Source: Lysobacteraceae bacterium CU05-9
GTDB taxonomy: Bacteria > Pseudomonadota > Gammaproteobacteria > Xanthomonadales > Xanthomonadaceae
Direction: 5' to 3'
Assembly (NCBI GenBank): GCA_007556525.1
Contig: SWJS01000009.1
Coordinates: forward strand, 1-64,000
Length of the DNA stretch: 64,000 nucleotides
The position numbers were made by a program, and so were the translations under genes. Position 1 is the first letter of the stretch; every line of letters begins with the position of its first letter. The notes below the pieces were generated by a model, which was not told the DNA's origin, did not search any database, and saw nothing but the letters and a program-made list of their open reading frames with translations. Positions 1 to 8,400 of this stretch are shown here, piece by piece.

Positions 1-126
1 CACTACTACAATCACTGGCGTCGCCACTCAGCCAACGGACTGCAATCACCCCACAAATTTGAACAAAGTGCGAAACTAAACAAAGCCGTCTAAATCTCTG
101 TCCGTTTTTTGAAGGTCAGATCAGAT

Positions 127-255
127 TGCCACAATTGGGACACCTAACGAAATCGCCTGCTGTCACAAATGTTGCAATTGTGACATTTGCAACACGCCCA
201 ATGCGCAACTCTCTCTGAGCGGTAACAATTGTTACCAGTGGAAACAAATGTAACC
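127..255. repeat. Array of modular palindromic units (family 1, locus A)
   Basis: This stretch lies directly 3' of the leftward ThrE-like gene. It holds a 16-bp half unit (127-142, TGCCACAATTGGGACA), a 34-bp unit (161-194: halves TGTCACAAATGTTGCA and TGTGACATTTGCAACA with a 2-bp spacer) and a 35-bp unit (221-255: halves GGTAACAATTGTTACC and GGAAACAAATGTAACC with AGT between). Each half is a 6-mer, an AT-rich tetramer and a largely complementary 6-mer. The same architecture with other words recurs at five further loci. I see nothing gene-like in 1-126. Confidence 0.85.
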
Positions 256-260
256 GCGCG

Positions 261-1517
261 TCACAGAGTTGAGCGAGTGGGGACGAAGAGATTGCCGAAG
301 ATGATGCCGGCGACGATGGCCATCAGGATGTAGGCGATGGCGAGGATGCCTTCGCCGGGCTCGACGTTTTGTTGCAATACATTCAACAAGGCCTTCACCG
401 AAGCGGAACCGGGGACGAGCATGACGATGCCGGGGATGCGGATGATCGCGCCGGGACGGTGGAAGACGCGGCCGAACAGATTGCCGAGGCCCGTCAAAAC
501 GCACGCAGAAATGAAGACGCCCGCGGGTGCACCGAACTTGTCGCCGCCGAATTTTACGAGCAGATAGCCGAGACATGCCGCGCAGATGACGTAGAGGAAA
601 TCGCGGCGCGTGGCTTGGAACAAGACGGCGAAGGATGACGCCGCCAACGCCATGCCGAGCATCTCCACGGCAACAGGCTGCGGACGCGATGGACGCACCT
701 GCAACGAAACGCCGAGGAAGTTGAAGATGTAGAAGGCGATCAACGCGCCCACGCACAGCTGCAACATGATCGATACCGCACCGGCGAAGCGCGCGACACC
801 GGCGGACAAGTGTCCTGCGCACAACTCGTTGATCGAGTTGGTGAGATGCATGCCGGGCATCAGGGCGACTAACGAAGCGATGATGACGGTGTTTTGGTTC
901 AACGGGACCACGAATGATTCCACGAACAAAACCACCGACGTACAGATAAACGCCGTCAATGCCGTGATCGCTTCGTGCAAGCGTGGGCGCGATGATGCAT
1001 ACCACCCGAGAACACCCGCGAGGAAACCGTTGAACGTTGCGACGCCGACATCGGGCCATGGCAAACGCAACAACATCGCGATGCCGGAAGCGAGACCGGT
1101 GAGTGCGAGGATTTTCAACAAAACACGGAACGACGTCGAGATCTGATCCAACGCCGCCATCTGCCGATAACCTTCGGGAAGCGACAACGAACCATCGGCG
1201 ACGGACTCCGCGATGCGGTCAGCTTCCGAGAGCAGACGCAGATTTGTTTCGACGAAAGGCAAGCGGATGACGCGAGTGATGTCGGTGGATCCGGACGGCT
1301 TGGACGAATCCGAGAACGACAAAATAATCCCCGTCGGCTGCACGAACGGCTCGCAATGAATGCCGAAGCGCTCGGAGGCGTTGGTCATGGCTTTCTCCAG
1401 ACGTTGCGCAGTCGCACCACCGAAATGCAGACGCTTTGCAAGCTCCGTCAAAAACAGCACCCGCTCCTGATACGGGAACTGCTGAGGATGAATGGTCGCG
1501 GAATCTGGCATGAACAT
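261..1517 (-). CDS. ThrE-family threonine/serine exporter-like membrane protein
   Basis: The 418-residue protein matches the fused form of the ThrE (DUF1212) family. A soluble N-terminal part (about residues 1-130) is followed by about ten hydrophobic segments. Family members export threonine, serine or small peptides across the inner membrane; the substrate here is inferred only from the family. Two ATG codons (1517 and 1511) are possible starts, and no clear ribosome binding site separates them. The gene is transcribed divergently from the MCE transport operon, with only about 43 bp between the start regions, so the promoters must overlap. Its 3' end runs into a palindromic repeat array beginning 5 bp after the stop. 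Confidence 0.8.
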   Translation of the reverse strand: MFMPDSATIHPQQFPYQERVLFLTELAKRLHFGGATAQRLEKAMTNASERFGIHCEPFVQPTGIILSFSDSSKPSGSTDITRVIRLPFVETNLRLLSEADRIAESVADGSLSLPEGYRQMAALDQISTSFRVLLKILALTGLASGIAMLLRLPWPDVGVATFNGFLAGVLGWYASSRPRLHEAITALTAFICTSVVLFVESFVVPLNQNTVIIASLVALMPGMHLTNSINELCAGHLSAGVARFAGAVSIMLQLCVGALIAFYIFNFLGVSLQVRPSRPQPVAVEMLGMALAASSFAVLFQATRRDFLYVICAACLGYLLVKFGGDKFGAPAGVFISACVLTGLGNLFGRVFHRPGAIIRIPGIVMLVPGSASVKALLNVLQQNVEPGEGILAIAYILMAIVAGIIFGNLFVPTRSTL

Positions 1518-1560
1518 AATTTACAGTGTTATTGACGCGGCATGGGTTATTCTTTTTGAC

Positions 1561-2688
1561 ATGATTGAACGTGCAGTCAAGAAGCGCCAGAACGAACCGA
1601 CGTTGGAAATGAATCCCAATGACGGGATCGTGCGCCTGCATGGCGACTGGACGATTGAACATACCGACATCATTACGGATCTGCTGCGCGATTCCCCGAA
1701 GAAAATTAAATCGATCGACGCACGTGACGTGGACGAAATCGACAGCCTCGGTGTTCTTGCTGTGCGAAGGTTTGCGCAACAGCGGAAGATGGAGTTGGAT
1801 GATGTGGTTTTTGATAAGCAACATGCAGCGTTGGCGGAAGTCATCGATGAAGTTGCGGACGAGCGACCACGCAAGAAACGCGAATACGGAATTGTCGCTG
1901 CCCTCGCCCGACTTGGTAAAGCGGTCACGCGAACGTGGGGCGAGTTGCTCGCTGGGTTGGCGTTCTTCGGTGAAGTACTGACGAAATTTTTGCGGCTCAT
2001 CTTCAATCCGAAACGATTGAGAATGACGAGCGTTGTTGCGCAGATGGAAGCGGTTGGACTCGATGCCGTACCACTCGTTGCGTTGCTGTGTTTCATGGTC
2101 GGCGCGGTGATCGCATTCCTCGGCGCGAATGTGTTGGCTGATTTCGGTGCGACCATCTTTGTCGTGGAGTTGGTGAGCATTGCCTTTCTGCGCGAGTTCG
2201 GTGTGTTGCTTGCGGCGATTTTGTTGGCGGGCAGAACTGCATCCGCATTCACCGCATCGCTCGGTGCGATGGTCAACCGCGAAGAAGTCGATGCGATTCG
2301 CACGATGGGCATGGATCCGATTGATGTGTTGGTGATCCCACGCATCCTTGCGATTTTGATTACGTTGCCATTGCTGACATTCATTGCGGATTGCGCCGGC
2401 TTGCTGGGCGGTCTCGTCGTTGGCGCATACAGTCTCGACATTCCACCGCAGCAATATCTCGCGCGCATGCATGACACGATGCAGGCGAAACATTTTTGGG
2501 TGGGCATGAGTAAAGCACCGCTGTTCGCAATCTTGATTGGAACGATCGGTTGTCTCGAAGGTCTCACTGTGAAAGGCACGGCGCAATCACTCGGCGAACA
2601 TACAACGAGCGCGGTGGTGCAGTCGATTTCGATGGTGATCGTCGTCGATGCGTTGATGGCGATGTTCTACATGGTGCTCGACATATGA
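1561..2688 (+). CDS. MlaE-type ABC permease with N-terminal STAS-like domain
   Basis: This is the inner-membrane permease of an MCE-type lipid transporter. The first ~95 residues look like a STAS domain (an MlaB-like part fused to the permease), and residues ~140-375 carry the MlaE permease helices with the conserved EFG, GRTASAF and EVDAI-type loops. I place the start at ATG 1561 because the reading frame upstream runs into the divergent gene; ATG 1609 is a possible shorter start. The stop overlaps the ATPase start by 4 bp (ATGA), so the two are translationally coupled. Such complexes move phospholipids between inner and outer membrane; the direction cannot be read from sequence. Confidence 0.85.
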   Translation: MIERAVKKRQNEPTLEMNPNDGIVRLHGDWTIEHTDIITDLLRDSPKKIKSIDARDVDEIDSLGVLAVRRFAQQRKMELDDVVFDKQHAALAEVIDEVADERPRKKREYGIVAALARLGKAVTRTWGELLAGLAFFGEVLTKFLRLIFNPKRLRMTSVVAQMEAVGLDAVPLVALLCFMVGAVIAFLGANVLADFGATIFVVELVSIAFLREFGVLLAAILLAGRTASAFTASLGAMVNREEVDAIRTMGMDPIDVLVIPRILAILITLPLLTFIADCAGLLGGLVVGAYSLDIPPQQYLARMHDTMQAKHFWVGMSKAPLFAILIGTIGCLEGLTVKGTAQSLGEHTTSAVVQSISMVIVVDALMAMFYMVLDI

Positions 2689-3491
2689 CCGAGACGAAGC
2701 GCGAAGAAGTCATCAAGGTGCGCGGACTCGTCAATCAGTTTGGCGAACAAGTTGTGCACGATGGACTCGATCTCGATATTTATCGCGGCGAGATTGTTGG
2801 TGTCGTTGGCGGGTCCGGTACGGGTAAATCCGTGTTGATGAGATCGATCCTTGGACTGCGGAAATTCAACGCTGGCACCATCGACATCCTCGGTTACAAC
2901 ATCGAAGATGCAACGACCGAAGAAATGCGTGAGATCCAAAAAAATACGGGCGTTTTGTTCCAGGACGGCGCACTGTTTAGTTCTTTGACGGTCGGCGAAA
3001 ATGTCGAAGTGCCACTGAAGGAATACTATCCGCAGCTGTCATCGTTCGTGCAGTATGAGCTCGCGTTATTGAAAGTGAAACTTGCGGGTTTGCCTGCGGA
3101 TGCATTCGGAAAGTTACCCAGCGAATTGTCCGGTGGTATGCGCAAACGTGCAGGCATTGCGCGCGCGTTGGCGTTGGATCCGCCGATTTTGTTTCTCGAT
3201 GAACCGACGGCGGGATTGGACCCAATTGGCGCTGCGGCTTTCGACCAACTCATCAAAACATTGCAGAGCGCATTGGGACTCACCGTGTTCTTGATCACGC
3301 ACGATCTCGATACGCTGTACACAATTTGCGACCGCGTTGCGGTGTTGGCGGACAAGAAAGTTTTGATCAACGCCCCGATCAACGAAGTCGAAAAGGATCC
3401 GCATCCGTGGATTCAGGAGTATTTTCACGGTCCTCGCGCGCGTGCAGCGCAGGATCAACATTCACGCCATGTTGCGAGCGTTGGAGTGTAA
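2685..3491 (+). CDS. MlaF-type ABC transporter ATPase
   Basis: The 268-residue ATPase energises the MCE transporter. Walker A is GGSGTGKS at about 42-49, the signature LSGGM at 148-152 and Walker B ILFLDEP at 168-174, followed by the D-loop and the switch histidine in LITHD. The start at 2685 overlaps the permease stop. A longer upstream frame exists but would lie inside the permease gene, so I reject it. The downstream MCE gene begins 7 bp after the stop. The sequence belongs to the MlaF/Ttg2A group of lipid importers/exporters rather than the amino-acid transporters. Confidence 0.92.
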   Translation: MTETKREEVIKVRGLVNQFGEQVVHDGLDLDIYRGEIVGVVGGSGTGKSVLMRSILGLRKFNAGTIDILGYNIEDATTEEMREIQKNTGVLFQDGALFSSLTVGENVEVPLKEYYPQLSSFVQYELALLKVKLAGLPADAFGKLPSELSGGMRKRAGIARALALDPPILFLDEPTAGLDPIGAAAFDQLIKTLQSALGLTVFLITHDLDTLYTICDRVAVLADKKVLINAPINEVEKDPHPWIQEYFHGPRARAAQDQHSRHVASVGV

Positions 3492-3498
3492 TAAGACC

Positions 3499-4470
3499 AT
3501 GGAAACCAAAGCCAACTACGTCCTCATCGGTGCCTTCACGATTCTCGTGTCGTTGTTCATCGTGATGTTCGCATTATGGGCCGCGAAGTATTCGTCGGAT
3601 CAGGAATGGCAAAATTATTCGATTGTTTTTACCGAGCCTGTTACGGGTTTGGCGGAAGGATCGTCGGTTCTTTATAACGGCATCTCCGTCGGCACGGTGA
3701 CGCAATTGCGTTTGGCTGCGAATGATCCGCGTCGTGTCTCCGCGCGTTTGCGTTTGTACAAGGACGCTCCGGTGAAGGTGGATACACGGGCGAAAATCGC
3801 CACCCCTTCATTGACCGCTCAACCCATCGTGCAGTTGACGGGTGGTTCACCGAATGCAAAGTTGTTGCGCGTCGTCGATGATTCGGAATATCCGTTGATT
3901 AAGACGGAACCATCTGCCTTGCAAAACATCCAGGACACCGCCGACAAACTCGTGCGCCGTGTGGACACGTTGGTGTCGGAACGCAACATCGCATCGATTG
4001 AAGCCTCCTTACAAAACCTCGAAGCCGTCACCGGCACGGTCGCTGCAGAGCGGGCTCAAATTGCCGCGTTGTTGCAAGGGTTGAAGGCGTCGTCGGATCA
4101 GTTGCAAGTTTTGATGCGGACATCGAACTCCACGGTCGCCGGTGTGAACCGCAACTTGGTTGATCAATTGCCTGCGATGACAGCGTCGTTGAATTCGACG
4201 TTGGCTCAGCTGGAAAAGGCGACCGGTAGCGCGGATTCATTGCTCGCCGAAAATCGGGGTCCGATCCGTGAGTTCACGCAAGACGGTCTCGCGCAAGTTG
4301 GTCCGACGATGAAGGAGTTGCGCGCGGCTGCGCGTGATGTGCGTATTTTGGTTGATAACTTGAATCAGAGTCCGATTGATTTCGTGCGTGGTCGTTCGGG
4401 CGTGCGTGAGTTCGATCCGGCAACCGGCGTGTCGACGCCTGTGCCACCAGCTACGGAGAAGGCGCGATGA
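3499..4470 (+). CDS. MCE-domain (MlaD-type) membrane-anchored lipid-binding protein
   Basis: The protein has 323 residues. An N-terminal membrane helix (about 8-28) is followed by one MCE domain (about 40-120, with the GLxxGSxVxxNGxxVG-type motif), then a long helical tail (about 140-320) likely to form a periplasmic bundle. It is longer than E. coli MlaD (183 aa) because of this tail, and is closer to Mce proteins that work with a PqiC-like lipoprotein. The start at ATG 3499 places the membrane helix at the N terminus. The 3' end overlaps the lipoprotein gene by 4 bp (ATGA). Confidence 0.88.
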   Translation: METKANYVLIGAFTILVSLFIVMFALWAAKYSSDQEWQNYSIVFTEPVTGLAEGSSVLYNGISVGTVTQLRLAANDPRRVSARLRLYKDAPVKVDTRAKIATPSLTAQPIVQLTGGSPNAKLLRVVDDSEYPLIKTEPSALQNIQDTADKLVRRVDTLVSERNIASIEASLQNLEAVTGTVAAERAQIAALLQGLKASSDQLQVLMRTSNSTVAGVNRNLVDQLPAMTASLNSTLAQLEKATGSADSLLAENRGPIREFTQDGLAQVGPTMKELRAAARDVRILVDNLNQSPIDFVRGRSGVREFDPATGVSTPVPPATEKAR

Positions 4471-5072
4471 GAATTTTGGCTGCGGTTTGTTGTGCATTGT
4501 TGCTGTCGTCCTGCGCAATGCTCGGAGGTGGTTCCAAAAAATCCACCGCCACCACCCAATACTCCCCCATCGTTCCGGTCGTGGCGTCGCCTGCGGGTCG
4601 TTCGTCCCCTCGTCAGTTGGTCGTTGACGTGACGTTCGTGGATCCGGCGTTGAACAATCTGCGCATCGCCGTTCGTCCGACGGGCCACGAGCTCGAAGTC
4701 TACAAGGACGTGCGTTGGGCAAACACGCCATCCGAAATGTTGACGACGCACTTGCTGGAGACATTCGAGCGCATGAACGCGTTCCGCACGGTGACGCGCT
4801 CCGGCGCAGGCCTCGCTCCCGACTTGCGACTCGGCCTCGAGATCCGCCAGTTCGAGTCGGTGTATTCTTCTGGCGGTGTGCCGTCCGCCACGATCGTCGT
4901 CGTCGCGAAGTTGATCGACTCCGGCGCCGAACGCGAAATCCAATCGCGCGAGTTCACCGCCTCGGTGCCTTCCTCTGACGTCTCCGTGCCATCGGTCGTG
5001 GACGCGTTCGCCTCAGCGATGTCCCGCATCGACGCCGACATCGCCGCCTGGACCGTCGCCACCGCCCACTGA
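4467..5072 (+). CDS. ABC-type transport auxiliary lipoprotein (PqiC/DUF330-like)
   Basis: This 201-residue protein has a lipoprotein signal peptide with lipobox LLSSC (Cys 16) and a mature domain matching the ABC_trans_aux family, the outer-membrane lipoprotein partners of MCE systems. It is the last gene of the permease-ATPase-MCE-lipoprotein operon and overlaps the MCE gene by 4 bp. In family members the lipoprotein is thought to receive or hand on lipids at the outer membrane. The gene is followed after 12 bp by a repeat array rather than by an obvious classical terminator. Confidence 0.85.
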   Translation: MRILAAVCCALLLSSCAMLGGGSKKSTATTQYSPIVPVVASPAGRSSPRQLVVDVTFVDPALNNLRIAVRPTGHELEVYKDVRWANTPSEMLTTHLLETFERMNAFRTVTRSGAGLAPDLRLGLEIRQFESVYSSGGVPSATIVVVAKLIDSGAEREIQSREFTASVPSSDVSVPSVVDAFASAMSRIDADIAAWTVATAH

Positions 5073-5084
5073 CTCTCTGCATGC

Positions 5085-5207
5085 GACCACAATTGTGTCC
5101 AGTGGACACAATTGTGGCCAGCGCCATGCGTGTTGCAATTGTGAGCCATGTGACGTATCTGCTTTGTGCAGCGGAAACAAATGTTTCCGGTGGTTACAAA
5201 TGTTTCC
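5085..5207. repeat. Array of modular palindromic units (family 1, locus B)
   Basis: There are two full 35-bp units and one half unit. Unit 5085-5119 has halves GACCACAATTGTGTCC and GGACACAATTGTGGCC separated by AGT; its inner 31 bp (5087-5117) form a perfect inverted repeat with 14-bp arms. A half unit at 5131-5146 reads TGTTGCAATTGTGAGC. Unit 5173-5207 has halves GGAAACAAATGTTTCC and GGTTACAAATGTTTCC separated by GGT. The array occupies most of the gap between the MCE operon and the ETF-quinone oxidoreductase gene. Confidence 0.88.
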
Positions 5208-5297
5208 GCGGTCGTCGCCGGAGCCAGAGGCGGTGCGGGGGCGGGGTGCAGGCGGTAGAATGGAACACAGACAGAAACACAAAAAGAACGGGAAGTT

Positions 5298-6914
5298 ATG
5301 ACTGAACGCGAACAAATGCCGTATGACGTTGTGGTTGTGGGTGCGGGGCCGGCGGGACTGAGTTTTGCCATTAGGCTCAAGCAACTGAATCCGGACGTGA
5401 GCGTGTGTGTGCTCGAGAAAGCGTCGACGGTGGGTGCGCAGATTCTCAGTGGCGCGGTCATTGAGACTGAGGCGCTGACCGAGCTGCTGCCGGATTGGCG
5501 CGCGAATCCCCCGCCGATCTGTGTGGATGCGACGGAAGATGAATTTTGGCTGCTGAATAAGATGGGTGGCACGAAGATGCCGGTGCCGCCGGGTATGCAC
5601 AACAAGGGCAACGTGATTGTGTCGCTGGGTGCGATGTGCGCGTGGCTCGCGCCGCAGGCGGAGGCGCTGGGGGTGGAGATTTTCCCGGGGTTTGCCGCGG
5701 CGGAATTATTGTTCGACGAAAATGACCGCGTCATCGGCGTGCGCACCGGCGACATGGGCATCGCGAAGGACGGCAGCCACAAGCCGAGCTACACCGAAGG
5801 CCTCGACATCATCGCGAAGTGCACCGTGCTGGCGGAAGGCGCGCGTGGGTCGTTGACGAAGGCTTTGATTGCGAAGGCGGGCCTCGATAAGGACGCCGAC
5901 CCACAAGGCTACTCCATCGGCATCAAGGAACTTTGGCAGGTGCCGGAAGAGCGCGTCTCCCCTGGCAAAATCATCCATTCCTTCGGTTGGCCCGCGGATA
6001 GCAAGACGTATGGCGGGTCGTTTTTGTACCACTTGGACAAGGGCCGCATCGCGCTCGGTTACGTGTCGGGGCTGGATTATCAGGATCCTGAGTACAAGCC
6101 GTGGGAAGCGTTTCAACAGTGGAAAAATCATCCCCACATCGCGCCATTGCTTGAAGGCGGGTCGATCATCTCGGCGGGTGCGCGTGCGATCGCAACGGGC
6201 GGCTATCAATCGTTGCCGCGTCTCGACGTGCCGGGCGCGTTGCTGATTGGTGATACCGCGGGGCTGTTGAACGTGCCGAAGGTCAAGGGCACGCATCAGG
6301 CGATTCGCTCGGGCATGCTCGCGGCGGAACATATTGTGAAGTCGGAAGAGCTCGCAACCGCCGGGTTTGATGCGGCGTTGCGCGCGTCGCCGATCATGGA
6401 CGAGCTGCGTGAAGTGCGCAACATCAAGCCGGGCTTCAAGAAAGGTCTGTGGTTCGGCATGCTCAATGCTGCGTGGGAAACCGTGCTGAAGGGCAAGTCA
6501 CCTTGGACCTTGAAGAACAAGGCGGACTGGTCGTCACTGAAGAAACTCGGCGAAGCGGGTGCGGACATTCCGCGGGATTACGTGGATCGCAAATTGGCGC
6601 CGAGAGATCGGTTGGCGAGTGTGTTTTTTGCGTCGACTGAACATGACGAAAATCAACCGGTGCATCTGCATGTGTCGGATACGGCCGTGTGTGCGACGAC
6701 GTGTGTGACGGAGTATGACAATCCGTGTACGCGGTTCTGTCCGGCGGGTGTGTATGAGATGGTGGCGTCGGATGAGTTTCCGTCCGGGAAGAAATTGCAG
6801 ATCAACTCAGCGAACTGTGTCCATTGCAAAACCTGCGACATCAAGGACCCCTACCAGATCATCACGTGGGTCGTGCCTGAGGGTGCGTCGGGGCCGAATT
6901 ACCAGAATCTGTGA
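5298..6914 (+). CDS. Electron-transfer flavoprotein-ubiquinone oxidoreductase
   Basis: This 538-residue flavoprotein passes electrons from reduced ETF to ubiquinone in the membrane, linking acyl-CoA and amino-acid oxidation to respiration. The FAD-binding GAGPAG is at about 16-21. The ubiquinone-binding and FAD domains fill the middle. The C terminus has a ferredoxin-like 4Fe-4S domain with C507-x2-C510-x2-C513 and further cysteines at 477 and 481. Length and order match the bacterial/mitochondrial ETF-QO family. Its partner subunits etfA/etfB lie 2.5 kb downstream on the other strand, separated by an accessory island. Confidence 0.95.
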   Translation: MTEREQMPYDVVVVGAGPAGLSFAIRLKQLNPDVSVCVLEKASTVGAQILSGAVIETEALTELLPDWRANPPPICVDATEDEFWLLNKMGGTKMPVPPGMHNKGNVIVSLGAMCAWLAPQAEALGVEIFPGFAAAELLFDENDRVIGVRTGDMGIAKDGSHKPSYTEGLDIIAKCTVLAEGARGSLTKALIAKAGLDKDADPQGYSIGIKELWQVPEERVSPGKIIHSFGWPADSKTYGGSFLYHLDKGRIALGYVSGLDYQDPEYKPWEAFQQWKNHPHIAPLLEGGSIISAGARAIATGGYQSLPRLDVPGALLIGDTAGLLNVPKVKGTHQAIRSGMLAAEHIVKSEELATAGFDAALRASPIMDELREVRNIKPGFKKGLWFGMLNAAWETVLKGKSPWTLKNKADWSSLKKLGEAGADIPRDYVDRKLAPRDRLASVFFASTEHDENQPVHLHVSDTAVCATTCVTEYDNPCTRFCPAGVYEMVASDEFPSGKKLQINSANCVHCKTCDIKDPYQIITWVVPEGASGPNYQNL

Positions 6915-6972
6915 GTTGGGTGCGCGGCGCTGGCACTGCGGGGTGGCGTCGCGTAGGAGCGGGAGCTAGCGT

Positions 6973-7019
6973 TTCTTTTTAAGGGCGCTTTGCAGTTTGT
7001 TGCGGCTGACGCAACATTC
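6973..7019. repeat. Probable degraded copy of family 2 palindrome
   Basis: A small hairpin (GTTGCG-GCTGA-CGCAAC, 6999-7015) preceded by CTTTGCAGTTT resembles the centre of the ~65-bp family 2 elements at 34-38 kb (TTTGTTGCG....CGCAACTTTT). The outer arms are not conserved. It sits between the stops of the ETF-QO and higA genes and may serve as a bidirectional 3' structure. Confidence 0.3.
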
Positions 7020-7021
7020 GA

Positions 7022-7321
7022 CTACGCGGCGAGTGGAGTGATTTTGGCCAATTCCACACGCAGTGCGTCGCGCGCGAGTTCCATTTCGTAATGCGCCTGA
7101 CCGCGCAGCCAATAGCCATCCGACAGCCCGAAAAATTTGCACAGTCGGAGATCCGTATCTGCCGTAATCGCACGACGGCCCGCGACGATTTCGCCGATTC
7201 GCTGTGCAGGCACGCCGACCTCCTTCGCGAGCCGATACTTGGTGACACCCAACGGCTTCAGAAAATCCTCCGCGAGAATCTCACCTGGATGAATTGGTTT
7301 GAGTTTGCGCTTGCGGGCCAT
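7022..7321 (-). CDS. higA: HigA-family antitoxin / XRE regulator without an adjacent HigB
   Basis: The 99-residue protein matches HigA (VapI-type) antitoxins. It begins with the typical IHPGEILAEDF segment and has an HTH_3 domain (about 20-75) with PAQRIGEIVAGRRAIT as the recognition region. HigA normally follows a ~90-residue HigB toxin, but only ~150 bp of non-coding DNA lies upstream before the divergent hicAB operon, so no HigB is present. It could be a solitary regulator, a remnant, or an antitoxin acting on a toxin elsewhere. TAATAACG-type operator repeats sit immediately upstream of its start. Confidence 0.85.
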   Translation of the reverse strand: MARKRKLKPIHPGEILAEDFLKPLGVTKYRLAKEVGVPAQRIGEIVAGRRAITADTDLRLCKFFGLSDGYWLRGQAHYEMELARDALRVELAKITPLAA

Positions 7322-7324
7322 GAC

Positions 7325-7361
7325 TAATAACGACTCACATTAATAACGCCAGACGTTACTA
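7325..7361. promoter_or_regulatory. Putative HigA operator (TAATAACG repeats)
   Basis: An imperfect inverted repeat TAATAACG-CCAGA-CGTTACTA (7341-7361, one mismatch per arm pair) directly follows a further direct copy of TAATAACG (7325-7332). All of it lies within 40 bp of the higA start codon. HigA proteins commonly bind such palindromes and autorepress. Binding is inferred. Confidence 0.55.
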
Positions 7362-7473
7362 TAACAGTCCATTGCTGAACTCGCGCAAGTGGTTTTCTTA
7401 CCGGAAAATCCGACTTTTCTGATATTTAAATGCGCTCACTCCTCGTAGTCTGATTGTAAGGTTGCATACTCAG

Positions 7474-7498
7474 ATTGCAACTATTTTTCAGTTGCAAT
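7474..7498. promoter_or_regulatory. Putative HicB operator upstream of hicA
   Basis: A perfect inverted repeat ATTGCAAC - 9 bp - GTTGCAAT lies 18 bp before the hicA start, with an extra GTTGCATAC half-site at 7461-7469. HicB antitoxins with a ribbon-helix-helix domain typically bind palindromes overlapping the hicAB promoter. The assignment is inferred from position. Confidence 0.5.
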
Positions 7499-7515
7499 AT
7501 GATGGGGAATCAGGA

Positions 7516-7788
7516 ATGACAACCAGTGCGAAGTTGCTGGCGAAGTTGACACGCGACCCGACGCCGACAGATTTCCGGTGGGCGGACCTGGTCACGGCTC
7601 TGAACGCGCTGGGGTTTGTGCAGGAGACGGGAAGTGGGTCGAGATGTCGGTTTTTTTGTATGGAACGGAACCTGTCCATTAACTTGCATCGTCCGCACCC
7701 GGGCTCGCTGCTGAAGCAATATCAGGTGCGGCTCGTAGTGAAGTTCCTTTTGGATTCGCAATTGATTGAGGCGGCGGGAGAGAAATGA
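7516..7788 (+). CDS. hicA: HicA-family mRNA interferase toxin
   Basis: This 90-residue protein has the double-stranded-RNA-binding-like fold sequence of HicA, including the NLHRPHPGSLLKQYQVR segment whose histidine is catalytic in the family. The frame extends upstream, but ATG 7516 is preceded by a GGGGAA ribosome binding site and gives the usual HicA N terminus. The stop overlaps the hicB start by 4 bp (ATGA), the standard toxin-first arrangement. The toxin cleaves mRNA and blocks growth until neutralised by HicB. Confidence 0.85.
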   Translation: MTTSAKLLAKLTRDPTPTDFRWADLVTALNALGFVQETGSGSRCRFFCMERNLSINLHRPHPGSLLKQYQVRLVVKFLLDSQLIEAAGEK

Positions 7789-8129
7789 AAGTCTTCGAAT
7801 ACAAGGGTTACGAGGGATCGGTCGAGGTGAGTACCGAGGATCTGGTGCTGTTTGGGAAGGTTTTGTTTGTCGATGACCTGGTGACGTACGAGGCGGAGAA
7901 TGTCCGTGAGCTGGAGGCGGCGTTTAAGGATGCGGTGGATGATTACATCGAGACGTCTGCACGTGAGGGACGATCACCGAAGAAGCCATTCAAAGGAACG
8001 TTCAATGTGCGGGTGTCGCCGGCGTTGCATCGGGCAGCGCGATTGCGGGCGATTGCGGACGGTGAAAATTTGAATAAAGTAGTCACGCGCGCATTGATGG
8101 AGTATCTACACGTGGATGTCGCGGTGTAG
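7785..8129 (+). CDS. hicB: HicB-family antitoxin
   Basis: This 114-residue protein has a HicB partial RNase H-like domain (about 1-60, ending in FKDAVDDYIE) and a C-terminal ribbon-helix-helix segment (about 68-110, FNVRVSPALHRAARLRAIADG) for DNA binding. It neutralises HicA and probably represses the operon through the inverted repeat upstream. It is coupled to hicA by a 4-bp overlap and converges with an unknown small gene 33 bp downstream. Confidence 0.88.
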   Translation: MKVFEYKGYEGSVEVSTEDLVLFGKVLFVDDLVTYEAENVRELEAAFKDAVDDYIETSAREGRSPKKPFKGTFNVRVSPALHRAARLRAIADGENLNKVVTRALMEYLHVDVAV

Positions 8130-8162
8130 GTCTCGCGTGCGCTTGGGTGCGGGCGTGGCGGG

Positions 8163-8360
8163 TTAGCGGGCGAAGGCGAGCCAGGCGGCGACGAGGCTGA
8201 TGCCGCCGATGGGGTTTTTGAAGGACTTGCGGACGTCGGACATGGTTGCGATGACCGAGCCGCCGGAGGAGCGCTCGCGGATTTTGTTGCCATCGAGGAC
8301 GCCGAGGGTGCTGCCACCCGAGCTGTTTTCGCGGAATTTGTTGCCGTCAATGTAGATCAT
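8163..8360 (-). CDS. Small repeat protein, unknown function (beta-flower-like)
   Basis: This 65-residue protein begins with two internal copies of a (I/V)DGNKxRExSSGGS motif (about residues 4-15 and 21-32) and ends in a hydrophobic helix (IGGISLVAAWLAFAR). The start ATG 8360 is chosen because an AGGGG ribosome binding site lies just upstream and the repeats begin there. The DGN/SSGG repeats resemble small proteins named five-fold beta-flower, but this comes from memory and is unconfirmed. It is the third leftward gene of the island, about 40 bp below the gene at 8401. Confidence 0.6.
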   Translation of the reverse strand: MIYIDGNKFRENSSGGSTLGVLDGNKIRERSSGGSVIATMSDVRKSFKNPIGGISLVAAWLAFAR

Positions 8361-8400
8361 GGCGCGCCCCTGCCCTGGATGTTGCATCCATTATTGCCGA

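Noticed and set aside
1518-1560. Sigma70 promoter TTGACG...TATTCT between the ThrE and MlaE genes
   Set aside because: The two boxes are only 10 bp apart, too close for a sigma70 promoter.
1219-2586. 455-codon open frame on the minus strand
   Set aside because: It overlaps both the ThrE-like gene and the MlaE-type gene in a wrong frame or strand, and its composition is improbable.
7322-7515. A HigB toxin gene upstream of higA
   Set aside because: The gap is too short and holds only operator-like repeats. The adjacent frame encodes HicA.
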